NCBI RefSeq assembly: GCF_027744825.2
Contig: NC_071334.1
Span: forward strand, 5,495,937-5,559,936
Source of the DNA: Synchiropus splendidus
Lineage: Eukaryota; Chordata; Actinopteri; Syngnathiformes; Callionymidae
Reading direction: 5' to 3'
DNA length: 64,000 bases
Each line of letters opens with the position of its first letter. Position 1 is the stretch's first letter. Positions 34,072 to 44,979 of this stretch are shown here, piece by piece. Under the pieces are notes generated by a model, which ran no database searches, was not told where the DNA came from, and saw only the letters and a list, made by a program, of their open reading frames with translations. Made by a program: the position numbers and the translations under genes.

Positions 34072-36954
34072 GTGAGATCCGGCAACTAACGCTCACATGC
34101 TCTTAAACAATGGTCACGCTAAAACAACACTCGACAGAACGTTTTAACAGATCCAGTTCTTGTAGCTGTGACAGCAGTGTGCATTGTGAAGTTCTTACTA
34201 CACATGCACCTTGCTTTGCAGCCAACATGGCAACGTTATGTTGCAGGTTTCTGGAATCATAAAGGTCAATCTATTGGCAGCACTGTGGTAGTGATGGCTC
34301 CATGAGGCTTCATGAAACAGTGTCCTGATTTTCACAGGCCACCAGGTGGTGCTGTCTGCTGTAAAATATTTGGACTTGAATAACTCATTCAATGAAACCT
34401 CACATCATTTCTAAACCAAGAGCGCCATCTACTGGCCTCTGAAAATGAGGACACTGTTTCATGAAGCCTCATCGACCCGTCACTAGCTACAGGGCCTTGG
34501 GTTTGGCACCAGTTATCAATGCTCTCATGATCCTGCTTGTTTCAAACTCATGTGACTAAGTCAACATATGCTACAGCAGTGTTTTCCAACCTGTTTCTAG
34601 CCACGGCACTTTTGGTTCATTGAAAAAATCCCGGGTCACACCACCAAAGGAACCTGGGCCAAAGTGCACTGGTGCTTAAAGTCCTATAGAAAATCCCTAT
34701 TCATTTATGACACACTGTAGCTACTGACACTTGCTTGTTATTTTGCCAGGATATTGGCAGAAAGAAATTGAAGAAAATGTATTAGTTTCAAATGTGTCCA
34801 GAAGGGGCGGCAATATGGCAACAATATATCAGCATTTATTGATGTATTTACTGACTTTAAATAACTGTTTGGATTGGACCACTTCTCTTTTGCATGATTT
34901 TATTGTAGTTTTGAATTTCCAGACAAATCCTTAGCATTCTTTGCCTGAACTTGCTTCATATAAACAATTCGTCTTTCTCTCTTCACATTTTGGAGCACAT
35001 TTATTATGTTGTACATTTAGTTTTTCACCAACTTTTAAACCACCAAGCGAACTTTGACAGTCCATGAGTATCAGTAAAGTTTTGAAGTGAGACGTCAGGT
35101 TAGCTCTGTTAGCTCTGCGGTGCAGACAGTCTTTGGCATGGTGGCGGCTCCCACAAGGATCCCTCCCTCCCTCCCTCCCTCCATGGTTCTGTGGTGAAAG
35201 TGTGTGGTCCAGTTAGAGGCGCATCAGCTTTAAAAACAGCTGGAAGTTGTGCATGTGAGCGGCTTCTTGGCTGTGAGTGTGTGGGAAGAGGAGCGCCGCG
35301 CACCACAGCAGCGCTGCTTTGACTGACGGACAGATCAGCGCATCGACACACTGGAGCTCTACAGTAGAGTGGAGAGAAAGAATGGCAGCCAATCCATGAG
35401 ATCATCTCCTCACCTTGGTTGCTCCTCAACACCTCCTCACTGTCAATGGAAGTGACCATCATGAAAGTATGGAGTGACACACGTCTGACTGAGTGTCTAA
35501 TAGAGGTGTATGGAAATATCGATACACTCAGATCGCGATACTTGATGGCAGGATAGTGTATCCATAATTCACTGAAATATTGCAATAGTTAAATGAGTGA
35601 TTTTGTCTCGTTTATGTCAGCTATATTAATATTAAAAATAATCCATTGATATTTGATACGTATCTTATCACAAGATACCTGACAATACACAGCACTAAAC
35701 ATATACTTTGTACCAAAAATACTGTCTGTTATTTTGAAAGAGAGAAGCAAAGATGTGCAGGTTCATAGAGAGCTGCTAAAGCTTTTCACTCACCACAAAG
35801 TGCTGGCAATTCAGTTTCATTTCTCTGTGTGTTTTTCAGACCGACCTGACAAGTTAAATGCAAATAGCCCAGGGCCGCCTCTCAGCTCATTTTTAACAAT
35901 TTCAACTTGACTATTTCCATGTGGGCGCAAAGACAATCACCCCTGGATGCTAGATTTGAATGCCGGCTACGTGTGGTGGGTTTAATATTTGAATACCAAT
36001 TGGTCCACAGATAGTGTCTGTACATGGCATGGAAATCTCAAGACAAACAGTGGAAAAGCAATAAGAACAACAGTGCTGCATTTCCAAAGGCATGTCCACG
36101 TGTGGGGTAACGTTATTGAGGACACAATTCTAAAACTGACCCAGCGAGCGAGAGATCAACACATGATGATGATCTGACGTTCCATCACAAATAAAACAAA
36201 AAAATCAAATGTTTTTAACCCTTTCATGCACAGCGTCCACTGCAGTGCGCGGCACTTCCGAACCATATGGATTTGCTTTTCGCCCCATTTTTTATCTTTG
36301 TAAATGACTCTAACTCGATGTGACACACTTTGTAACTGACTTTTAATGTCTTTTTCTCTTGCCAATTTCTTGTTTGATTCATTTCTTTTCCCATTTGAAC
36401 TGCAGCAGAAGCACAAGCATGTTTTAGCGACTGGGTCTGCCGGCGGTTCCCCACCGATGACGGAGCGTATGGAGAGAGGAGCTCTTTGATGACCACCGTG
36501 ATGATTCATGTTTGGTGTTGGCAGGTGGATCGCCACGCCTCTGGCTGCCGCAGCTGGGATCAGACAGAAAGTGTGTCTGAAGGCGGAAGCCAATCCCATC
36601 CTGGAATTGTACTACACCACTCGCAGTAGAAGTCCTCTGCAGGTAATAATGTGGAACATCCTGGGCGTAGAAAAGACAGAATTTTTCAATCATGAATCTT
36701 GTTTTTTTTTTGCATTTATACATGACTTATTAGTCACCGTCTTCTGGATCCAGTATAAAAAAATCAAATAACATCATATATGTGACATTTATTTTCATTA
36801 ACTATTTTAATCCTCAAAAATCTCAACATTTTTCCACCTACAGTCGGTTTTCTCTTTACATTTATATATATATATATATATATATAATACAATTTTTATT
36901 TAATAAATGTTATTTATTTAGTCAATAAAATCCCAAAATATATTTTTATTATCA

Positions 36955-37033
<79 letters not shown>

Positions 37034-40000
37034 TTCCAAAAAATATATAAAAAAAATAAGATGAAAAATATTATTTATTTATTATATAGGTCAGGGTCAC
37101 CAATTTTTTTAAATAAATCTAAGGGTCATTGGAGGGTAAAAATGTTGCTGTCTTTTATTGGATGAACTACACTAATTTGAATTCACTTGTGCCCGGACCT
37201 GTATAGCTTTGTCCCATAGGTTGGATCTAGACCGTTTAAAACTGTCCTGAACTCGATGCCTTTATACCGTCATCTGCAGCAGCAAGGCTTGTCATTACTA
37301 CATTCTAAAGGTGTTTCGAAAGGTCACGGTGCTGTGACCCGATTGAAAACCTTCAAATCTCCTCCAGACCCAAACACACTTTCACTCTGGCATGTGTTCA
37401 ATGCAACGGGGAGCTGAGAGGTTTGAACCTGGTTTCGTCTTTCTTTCCGGCTATCAGTTTAAGAGGCAAAGAAAGCCTCCAAACCTGGCTCCAGTCCTGT
37501 CCCTTTAATCCTTTCGATCCGATTATCTGGAGGACTGAGTCGCTCCACAGAGTGATTGAATAGCTCTCGCTTCCCAGACCTCACCTGTCTGAATCTTTCG
37601 GCACCGAACACTTAGAGCCGTTTTAAGCACCAAAACGACTGTATTTCAGTGGAAAATTCCATTTGAATGACCTTGTTCTCAGTCCTGACGCACGTGTACG
37701 TCTGTGTTCCCCAGGCAGACATCGACGGACTGTCAAAGAAAAGCAGCCTGTCTGTCAGACAAGTGGAGCGCTGGTTCAGACGCAGACGCAGCGAGGACCG
37801 TCCAGGCGTGCTGAAGAAGTTCAGGGAGGCAAGGTGTGTCACCAAACCAGTCAGTGTGTGGCCCATATGAACACAGCGCCTTCAGCAGCGTTTGCTCTGT
37901 GCAGCTGGCGTTTCGTGTTCTACCTCTCAGCCGTCATTGGTGGTGTCGCAGCATTAATAGACGTGAGCCTCAGCAACACCGCTGCCGTGTAGCATTCGTG
38001 ACAAACAACCAACGCTGTGTCTCTTCGCAGAAAGAATGGTTCTACGACAATCGTGAAGTTTGGACCGGGTTTCCCAAGCAGGTTTGTATCAGTTCCAGAG
38101 GAGCTTCTGTCCGTAATCCTCTCTCACAGGCTTTAGACAAGGAGAACTCAGGTCTTGATTGTTTTCTCGAGACAAAGCGCGTTCAGTTCGAAGGTCCGAT
38201 ACGTGAACACAAGAGAGTTGGGTTTTGGCGGCTGCCTTGATCCCTTCTCGTGTCACGGGACTCTGCGCTGGCTCTCTGCATTAGGAGGAAAGACTATTTT
38301 TTTCTGAAGTTACTGAAGATCAGCAGACTATTCATTGATAAAGTTTGACGTCTGGATCTGTACTTCATCGATAAAAATCTTCTTTAATCTCATTGACTTT
38401 GTTCAAGGTGTTGTGTGAGCGGCGTGGAAAAATCAAGATGTTCCGTATTACGCATCTTGTTCCTGCTATTTCCTTGTAAAATAAACATGATAACTCTCTT
38501 TCATGTTTAGTTTTGGCTGTGAAACGCCACATTCTGTTAGAACCGTGGTGGAGCTCTGTCATCACTTCATATCTGAAGTGACTATGACTCGTACAGTTAA
38601 AAAGAGACGAAGAAATAAGGCATCTAGGAAATAGGTTCGGACACTAGCGTCGCCCGGCTGTTGACGACTTCCTTAAGAAACACGGGGTTCCTTTTGTGAA
38701 AAACATCCTTCATTAAAAATGGTTACACTAGATGACCAAATGCGACTGGAGCTGAACTAAAAATGCTTCTTCATTGATTTCTGACTCCAATAATGCAGAG
38801 AGCATCAACGCTGCTGCCTCCTCGCTCACTATTATATGTTAGCGCTGCGTCTCCTAGCAGTGATAAACTGAGAAGATTCCTACAGTGTGAGAGCAGTTGA
38901 AACACAGACCTCTGTCCTGTTCTGTCGCTGCTACATCAGGGATAGAAGTGTGCAGTCTCGAGTCTCGGTGTGTCGACTTGGGGGCCCACATATGGGGGCA
39001 CCTACTTAGACCAAGAAAAAAAGGACATTGTCTGAGGCGCAGAGGTGCGAGGCTGCACAGCAGGGGGCGACTCGGACTCAAAGTTGGGGCGGAACTCAAA
39101 AAAGTGATTTGCTCTTGCATTGACATCAATAGATTTTTCTGGTCGCTGAGTAGCAGCTATATTCACAACACATGTGCAGCTCTGTTTGTTTTCATGGGCT
39201 GACTGAACACAGCTCTGGTTACCTGATATATGAGCTCAGAGCAAGAGGACGCGCTCGCTTCACGTGGATGGAGAAATGGATGGTGGAGCAAACAAAAGCT
39301 CCTCGCGAGCAACCGGAACAGGAAATATTGCTCTCTGATGGCGCAGCCGCAGAAAAACTTAGCAAAAAAAAAAAGGTTTGTGATGAGAATCCTTGACAAA
39401 GCTCTGAATGCAGTCGCTCCCCGGAAGCTAGTGATTTAGCACTAGCTCTTAGCACCTGGTGCTTCAGAAGCAGTTTAACTTTCCTCAGGTGTTTGACTGG
39501 AAACTCCCCTGCTGATAGAGTTTTATTTTTAGTTCAACACTAAATTGTTACACTGTGTCATGTCACAGCTTTAGACTGTGCATTCAAATAGAATTTAATC
39601 AAAACTTGTTTTTTTCTTGACTTGGATCACGACTCGGGAATGAAAATTGACGGAGAGTTGTGGAGAAGTCACTGAATAACTTGTGTTTACACTCTGGTTC
39701 TGGCTCGCACCTCAGCGGCCTGTGATCATCTGCTGGGAAATTGCTTGAATATCCTCAGAATCAACAGATATTGTTTTGGTTTGTTGCAGGCGTGTCACAG
39801 AGGGAGACATGGGCACCGACCCCTTGTGCTCTAGTGTTGGCTCGCTGTCATCTATATGTCATGATGTCATGATGATGTCACCCGCTCCCATGAGTCGGGT
39901 TTATTTGATCCACATGAGAGACGGCCGGGTCTGTGGGAAAGCCGCGTCTCCAGGTCAACAATAGAATCCTCTACGGTTTCTGTGTCTGGGACTGAGAGCT

Positions 40001-43000
40001 GGGCCCCGGAGGGACGCGCCTCTTAGATGGTGCGGCTGTGATTCGGCGTCAGGTTACGTGAAACTCTCTGTGTTTGTGTTTGCAGTCCATGCTGGAGTCC
40101 CAGTACTGGTATTACATCTTGGAGATGAGCTTCTACGGGTCCCTGCTTGTCAGCGTCACTTTTGATGTCAAGAGAAAGGTGAGCGGTTTGAAACCGGGAG
40201 GGAGACACGATGCAGAAAATGCTCACCACAGCACTTTACTTCCCATAACATTGTGATATAGAGTCTTCTTTTCTTAGATTCACTGGGTTTATCACATCCT
40301 GCATTGATTCCTACAACTGTATTGTCCCGGCTCAGACACAGTTGCTGAATTGTTGAGGGTTTACAGAGGAGTTTACTAGTTTAATAATAGTGACACAAAG
40401 ACAAACAGGAACGAGGGAACCAAGGACGTCAGCACCAAAACGCGGCGCGAGTCGAACAAACAGGGGTCGGGAAAAACCTGAAACAGAAAACAGGCGAATA
40501 AGAAAACTCAAGGCCCAAATGACAGAAAGCGCTCGGTAGCAGAGTTAAACACACACACACACAAGGAATAACTACAATGCAGAGAAAACAAAAAGGTGAG
40601 TTAAACAGAACACTCACACGAGCAAAAAAACAAGCGGTGATAAACAAAATAGAGTGGCGTGAGGACAACAACTAAGGAGGCGAGTGAAAGAAAGTCAAGC
40701 ACGCACAGAATTGGAATCTGAAGCACTAGAGAAAGGAGTTTCGAAGGAGTTACCGTAGGTACACGAAGCAACCATCTGGCGACGTGAGCTGGCATCAAGG
40801 TGTGGTCAAGGTGAGATCGCTCTCAGGAAGCTGGAGGAAAAACAGGAAAAGGAAACAAGAAAACACAAGAAAACTGGAAGTAAAAGCACAAGGAACATAC
40901 GGACATAGCATGTAGGGGCAGTTGAATTGGCGGATGTGCTGGTTCGCATTGCTATTTTTCGCAATTTATGTATTGAACGTTCCCAATACTTGCTGAAATT
41001 ACATCATGTTTTGCTTCTTCCCTCTCAGGACTTCAGGGAGCAGATCATCCACCACTTGGCCACCCTGGTACTGCTTTCATTCTCCTGGTGTGTCAACTAC
41101 ATTAGGATTGGAACTCTGGTCATGCTTGTCCATGACGCCTCGGACATTCTTCTGGAGGTACGTCTCAACGCTCAGGTGCAGGTAGATTATTTTGCATCCT
41201 AAATACATTGTAAATCTTTGAATTCATCAAGCTGTATCTGGTTTTCAAACATGGCCGCCTCTTTGAAAAGCACCGGTGTGGTGATGACACGTTTGTTGGG
41301 ATGCCTGGCTCCCTGCTACCAACTGGTCAAACACAGTAAAGACTGAAGCCTTTTGAGTTGTTCTAAACCATGTGTGGATAAAAACAAAACCTCTCAACAA
41401 GAAGGTTCCAGTCCAGCTCTGGACGTGCGTGGAGTTCCTCCCCGTGCCGGACAGTTTTTCTCTGGTTGCTCTGGTTTCCTCCCACATGCTCACTTGGTTA
41501 ACTGGACTCTCCAACACACTTGGTACTGCAAATACAACTATAGTTCAACCTGATTCCTCCAACAAAGCACCTGATTTTTGACTACATTTATCAGAACTGC
41601 ATGAACATCGTTCATATTCCAGTGTTTCCACGGTGGCGGCTCTGTCACAGTTTCAAATAGTCCTGGCAGAAACCCTGCATTTCAGCGTATGTTGTAGGAT
41701 GATGATGAAGGAACGTAGGGCCCCTTTAACATTTTAACATGAAAATTTGATTCATTTTATGGCTATGCAAAGTGTTTTCAAGTGCAGTCGTGATACACAA
41801 AACTCGCACTGTTTGTTGAGATGGGTGTGCGACTATGACGTGTGACGTGGGATCCAAAACACAAATACAGAGTTGTGGAAGTACTAATGTGGTATTTGTC
41901 TGACATTTCAGATGCCTCCTGCACACACTAACAAGTGCTGCTCATCACATAGTGCGCTACTCTTGTTGTAACAACAGGATTATCTGGAACAGCGGTTGTT
42001 TTACGCTGGCTTGACCTTTTCATGGTTGGAAATGAAGTATTTCTGAAGCTGCACTTTTCTGTTTAACAGTCTGCCAAACTGTTCAACTACGCCAAGTGGG
42101 AAAAGACCTGCCAGGCCCTCTTTGTTCTGTTCGCTCTGGTCTTCATGGTCACTCGGCTGGTCATCTTCCCCTTCTGGTGAGTCACCACCAGAAACACCAA
42201 TGTGATGAGCATTTCACGTGGAGGAAAAGTGACATGTGCAGTGGATGACGCTGTAAATCATGATGGTGCGTGACTCAATGAATTCCTCAGGCTCATCTAC
42301 TGCACCTGGGTCTACCCGGTCCAGCACTACCCAGCCTTCTTTGGATACTACTTCTTCAACGCCATGCTGCTGGTGCTGCAGTGCCTGCACGCCTTCTGGG
42401 CTTACCTCATCCTCCGCATGCTCAGGAAGTTCTTGTTCGGCAATGTAAGTTTCTGCCAAGGTTTCAGTCCAGAGAGGTCAGAGTTTGTGAATGGAGTAGA
42501 CTGCTTCTCTGGCTGAAATGATGATGATGATGCTGTCAATATGGCAGGACACCAAATATCTCTGGGTGGTATGGAGACCAGCTCATGACAAGATGCCTTT
42601 GAGGTCATGTGATGCATTTTTAGACCCCTCACACTCCAAAACCTTCTCTAAAACGGTTCCTCCAACACTCAAAACTTTTGCCAAAAACATGCACGCCAGT
42701 CTTCTCCACGTTAGAAGAGCTAACTGTTGCATGCTAAACTTCACCTCACTTTACATTATTGGTGAAAAGATTCTGTAACATTATGCACTATATAACTTGC
42801 CAGCCTGAGACTGAGTCATCGGTGATGTCACTTAAAGAAACGTAAATGTAAATTGCATGACCTCATGCTGAGCGTAGCCCGTCTACGATATTACTGTAGC
42901 TCAATTACGTTGCTGAGTCCGATTGCGTCATGTTCTCCTGGTTTACAAGCAGCGGAGAGATCACTGAACTATGAGTAGTTCACTTCCGTGACGAGGGGTG

Positions 43001-43991
43001 GCGCTGTCAGCTCTTCAGTCCCTCTGGTTCCTATGATCATAGAGGATGAGCAATGGAAGTTGACAGGTAGCGAGGAGCCGGTTCAGACTGTTATATTGAA
43101 CTTCTGTAGACAGTGATCGTGCTGACTGATCAGCTAGTTTCACTTCAGAAAATCAACGCCGTCATGGAGCTGCCACACACTTCCTTCAGCAGGTTTCAAG
43201 TTTCGGAAGGAAATAAAATATTCCGGGAACACTGTTGTCTTCGTATCATAGGAATGATATACAGCAATAAGAGTAACTAAAGCACGGAGTCGCGCTTGTC
43301 ACTGTCCGATCTGGTCCGCCTGCACAATGTGGTCCGGAAAATTCGGGTGCTGGAACTGGAAGTTGGTCACGTACAGTACGTGTGAAAGTTTCTGGTGAGC
43401 TCATGCACCCATGGTTATATCGCGATAGTTTGTGAATGAGTTTTTATGATTAGCATTTTTTAAATAGTCTACATTACAGAGTGTATGGGAAACATTTCTC
43501 CTACGTGACGATAAGCACAAGACAGTGTCACAGTCAACACTCGCGCATGCGTGTACGTATCTTCAGGTCCACCTCTGGTTCAGTCTGAGTTGAGCTGCGC
43601 ATGTCTGTTTAGCAACCATGCTAACGGTTGCTAACATGGAGGTGATGTCGTCTCTTTGAACCAACAACTCACATTTAATCTTCTTGTGAGGACTGATGAT
43701 GAAAACGCCCTCAGTGAAGGACGCTGAAGACAAATCTACGCGTCACTCTAACTTGTGGTGAAAACGTGTTATATATGTCAACTGTGTTCTCAGCTCACCA
43801 GGGACGAGAGAAGTGACAATGAAGAGGAGGAAGAGGACGATGGCAGCCTCACTGAGGATGGTGATGAAGATCAGCACAAGCTGGGTAACGGCGTCTCCGT
43901 GGATGAGAAGGACAAGAATGGCTGCCTCGGACGTTTATCCATGCCAGAGAACCTCTGTCTGTCCAAGACTGTTTCTAGTGTCTTTGACTGA
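33899..43991 (+). CDS. cers3: Ceramide synthase 3
   Basis: Multi-pass ER enzyme that N-acylates sphingoid bases with very long acyl-CoA. Ten coding exons: 33899-34071, 36525-36642, 37715-37833, 37905-37962, 38031-38081, 40086-40178, 41029-41157, 42070-42176, 42291-42444 and 43794-43991. All phases agree, giving 399 residues (human CERS3 has 383). Residues 1-57 hold the first membrane segment. The Hox-like domain is about 70-135 ([11 protein letters not shown]). The TLC domain is about 135-335, with Lag1-motif residues H212, H213, H239, D240 and D243. An acidic tail [14 protein letters not shown] follows. CERS3 rather than CERS2 is favoured by [32 protein letters not shown] and by synteny, although the N-terminus looks CERS2-like. 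Position 191 is Gly where the family has Trp. Confidence 0.95.
34302..34472. repeat. Palindromic repeat A, copy 3
   Basis: A compact complete copy with ATGAGGCTTCATGAAACAGT and its complement at the ends. Facing CTCF-like cores are at 34339-34353 (CCACCAGGTGGTGCT) and 34421-34435 (AGCGCCATCTACTGG). Confidence 0.9.
34577..35335. repeat. hAT-like dispersed repeat P, copy 2
   Basis: It starts CAGTGTTTTCCAACCTGTTT and aligns along its length with 17899-18545. An extra segment with (CCCT)n is inserted relative to copy 1. The 158-codon antisense ORF inside is not conserved. Confidence 0.65.
36525..36642 (+). CDS. cers3: cers3 coding exon 2
   Basis: It encodes [16 protein letters not shown] to TTRSRSPLQ, the linker and start of the Hox-like domain. 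The acceptor is TGTTGGCAG and the donor is CAG|GTAATA. Confidence 0.93.
36643..37714. other. cers3: cers3 intron 2
   Basis: It contains a (TA)n run near 36863-36886 and a 37-base poly-A joined to (AT)n at 36955-37027. I see no other structure. Confidence 0.75.
36955..37027. repeat. Poly-A plus (AT)n microsatellite
   Basis: About 37 A bases run straight into about 18 AT units. The lengths are likely to be unreliable in assembly. Confidence 0.95.
37715..37833 (+). CDS. cers3: cers3 coding exon 3 (Hox-like)
   Basis: It encodes [20 protein letters not shown] and [10 protein letters not shown], then the conserved LKKFREA stretch that leads into the TLC domain. The acceptor is TTCCCCAG and the donor is CAAG|GTGTGT. 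Confidence 0.94.
37905..37962 (+). CDS. cers3: cers3 coding exon 4
   Basis: A membrane segment, [19 protein letters not shown], following the split Ser codon. The preceding intron is only 71 bp and the next 68 bp. Confidence 0.93.
38031..38081 (+). CDS. cers3: cers3 coding exon 5
   Basis: Seventeen codons, [17 protein letters not shown], the luminal loop. EVW and the final PKQ are CERS3-type; CERS2 has KVW and PIQ. Confidence 0.93.
38082..40085. other. cers3: cers3 intron 5
   Basis: A 2.0 kb intron. One strong CTCF-like core, CAGCAGGGGGCGACT, lies at 39058-39072. A 74-codon ORF with a KKKK run (39172-39396) is not recognised. I find no repeat family shared with the rest of the window. Confidence 0.6.
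40086..40178 (+). CDS. cers3: cers3 coding exon 6
   Basis: It encodes [20 protein letters not shown] to FDVKRK. A GGG codon at 40137-40139 gives Gly where CerS proteins carry Trp in SFYWSLL. Confidence 0.94.
40179..41028. other. cers3: cers3 intron 6
   Basis: Mostly A-rich repeat-like sequence, including repeat F copy 2 (40725-40912). Confidence 0.6.
40725..40912. repeat. Dispersed repeat F, copy 2
   Basis: The same ordered blocks as 7466-7670 (AACCATCTGGCGAC, GAGCTGGCA, GGAAGCTGGA, TAAAAGCAC), with many substitutions between the copies. Confidence 0.6.
41029..41157 (+). CDS. cers3: cers3 coding exon 7 (Lag1 motif)
   Basis: The catalytic core: two adjacent His in [13 protein letters not shown] and the HDASD motif 26 residues later. 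All expected Lag1 residues are present. The acceptor is TTCCCTCTCAG. Confidence 0.96.
41158..42069. other. cers3: cers3 intron 7
   Basis: No repeat, RNA or coding feature is recognised. Confidence 0.6.
42070..42176 (+). CDS. cers3: cers3 coding exon 8
   Basis: It encodes [20 protein letters not shown] and a hydrophobic helix ending TRLVIFPFW. The Trp codon is split with the next exon. Confidence 0.94.
42291..42444 (+). CDS. cers3: cers3 coding exon 9
   Basis: It encodes [20 protein letters not shown] and the last membrane helices to LRKFLFGN. The intron before it is 114 bp. The donor is AAT|GTAAGT. Confidence 0.94.
42445..43793. other. cers3: cers3 intron 9
   Basis: A 1.35 kb intron with a CTCF-like GAGGGGTGGCGCTGTC near 42995. 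Nothing else stands out. Confidence 0.6.
43794..43991 (+). CDS. cers3: cers3 coding exon 10 (acidic tail)
   Basis: It encodes [17 protein letters not shown] and a variable tail ending SVFD and TGA. The DERSD-type site is a known casein kinase 2 phosphorylation region in CERS family tails. The acceptor is CTGTGTTCTCAG. Confidence 0.9.
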   Translation, partial: LTRDERSDNEEEEEDDGSLTEDGDEDQHKLGNGVSVDEKDKNGCLGRLSMPENLCLSKTVSSVFD

Positions 43992-44284
43992 CTCCGCACG
44001 AGATCACACTCTCAGGTGCCGGGCCACACTCTCGCTCCAGATGTGTGTGGTCTGCTTATTGGATGTCAGGTCCGCGGCGCAACAACCTGCTGACACTTGC
44101 ACTGCTTGAGCATGGTGACACCACTAAGCTCCTCCCCTTGGTTACGAACCAGTGGGTCACCCAGCAAAACTGGTGCTGTTTCCACTTTTGTTTTTAGATC
44201 CTCCAGAACATTCACATTGTGCACGACTGGTAGGACCTGAGCAAAACATCATCGTACTTCAACCTTTCTACTAGTGATGGGCAG

Positions 44285-44454
44285 GTGAGGCTTCATGAAA
44301 CAGTGTTGCAGGGTGGATGAAACAGTGGTCGAATTTTCAGTGGCCACTAGATGGTGCTCTTGGTTTAGAAATGATGTGAGGTCTCAGTGAGGGCTGAAGA
44401 CAGCGCCCTCTGTTGGCCTCTGAAAATCAGGACACTGTTTCATGAAGCCTCATC
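44285..44454. repeat. Palindromic repeat A, copy 4
   Basis: The ends are GTGAGGCTTCATGAAACAGT and its near complement. Cores are CCACTAGATGGTGCT (44344-44358) and AGCGCCCTCTGTTGG (44402-44416). The spacer is shorter than in copies 1 and 2. Confidence 0.85.
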
Positions 44455-44820
44455 CACCCATCACGACTCTCTTTGCTCCCCTCACGATACGGGGTGGTAA
44501 ACATCAACTCAGCATGACAGCAGCACTGTTGAAGAGCACAACATAACAAACTGCAAATGAGATCCATTTTTTATATTAACAATTGGTTGTTGCAGCCCCA
44601 CTTAATCGGCCCTCTATCTAACAACACGCAAGAGCAAATAAATCAGGCTAAATTGTTGCGGGAATTTGCCAGATGGAGACCTTGGCTCCTGAATGATGAC
44701 ATTCATAGACAAAACATGTAAGCAGTACGGGGTGGTGTGTAAAACTATGGGGTCGGTATAAATCCTGATTTTTATTGAGCCAATTCTGCCTTTAATATAA
44801 ATAAATAAATAAAATATATA

Positions 44821-44979
44821 CAAGTAACATCCGACTTACAACCTGCTCGACTTACGTCCACCCGTACTTACGTCCACAGCCAGCAGATGCAGCCCAGCAT
44901 CACGTACGATATAACTTTCCAATCTGACTTACAATCGGTTGGTCAGAACCGATCCTGGTCATAAGTCGGATGTTACTTG
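44821..44979. repeat. Repeat C, complete palindromic copy
   Basis: It begins CAAGTAACATCCGACTTA and ends with the near complement ATAAGTCGGATGTTACTTG. Internally it has CGGTTGGTCAGAACCGATCC. It is a 159 bp MITE with clear terminal inverted repeats. Confidence 0.85.

Larger units (their letters stand above)
34072..36524. other. cers3: cers3 intron 1
   Basis: It holds repeat A copy 3 (34302-34472), hAT-like repeat P copy 2 (34577-35335) and a (CCCT)n run at 35161-35182. The rest is unremarkable. Confidence 0.75.

Noticed and set aside
35109..35585. A 158-residue frame on the minus strand in cers3 intron 1
   Set aside because: It overlaps repeat P copy 2; the matching frame in copy 1 (18427-18618) is not preserved beyond a short shared piece.
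39172..39396. A 74-residue frame ending [12 protein letters not shown]
   Set aside because: It recalled the KRK-DEN segment of hAT transposases, but the similarity is too short to support a call.
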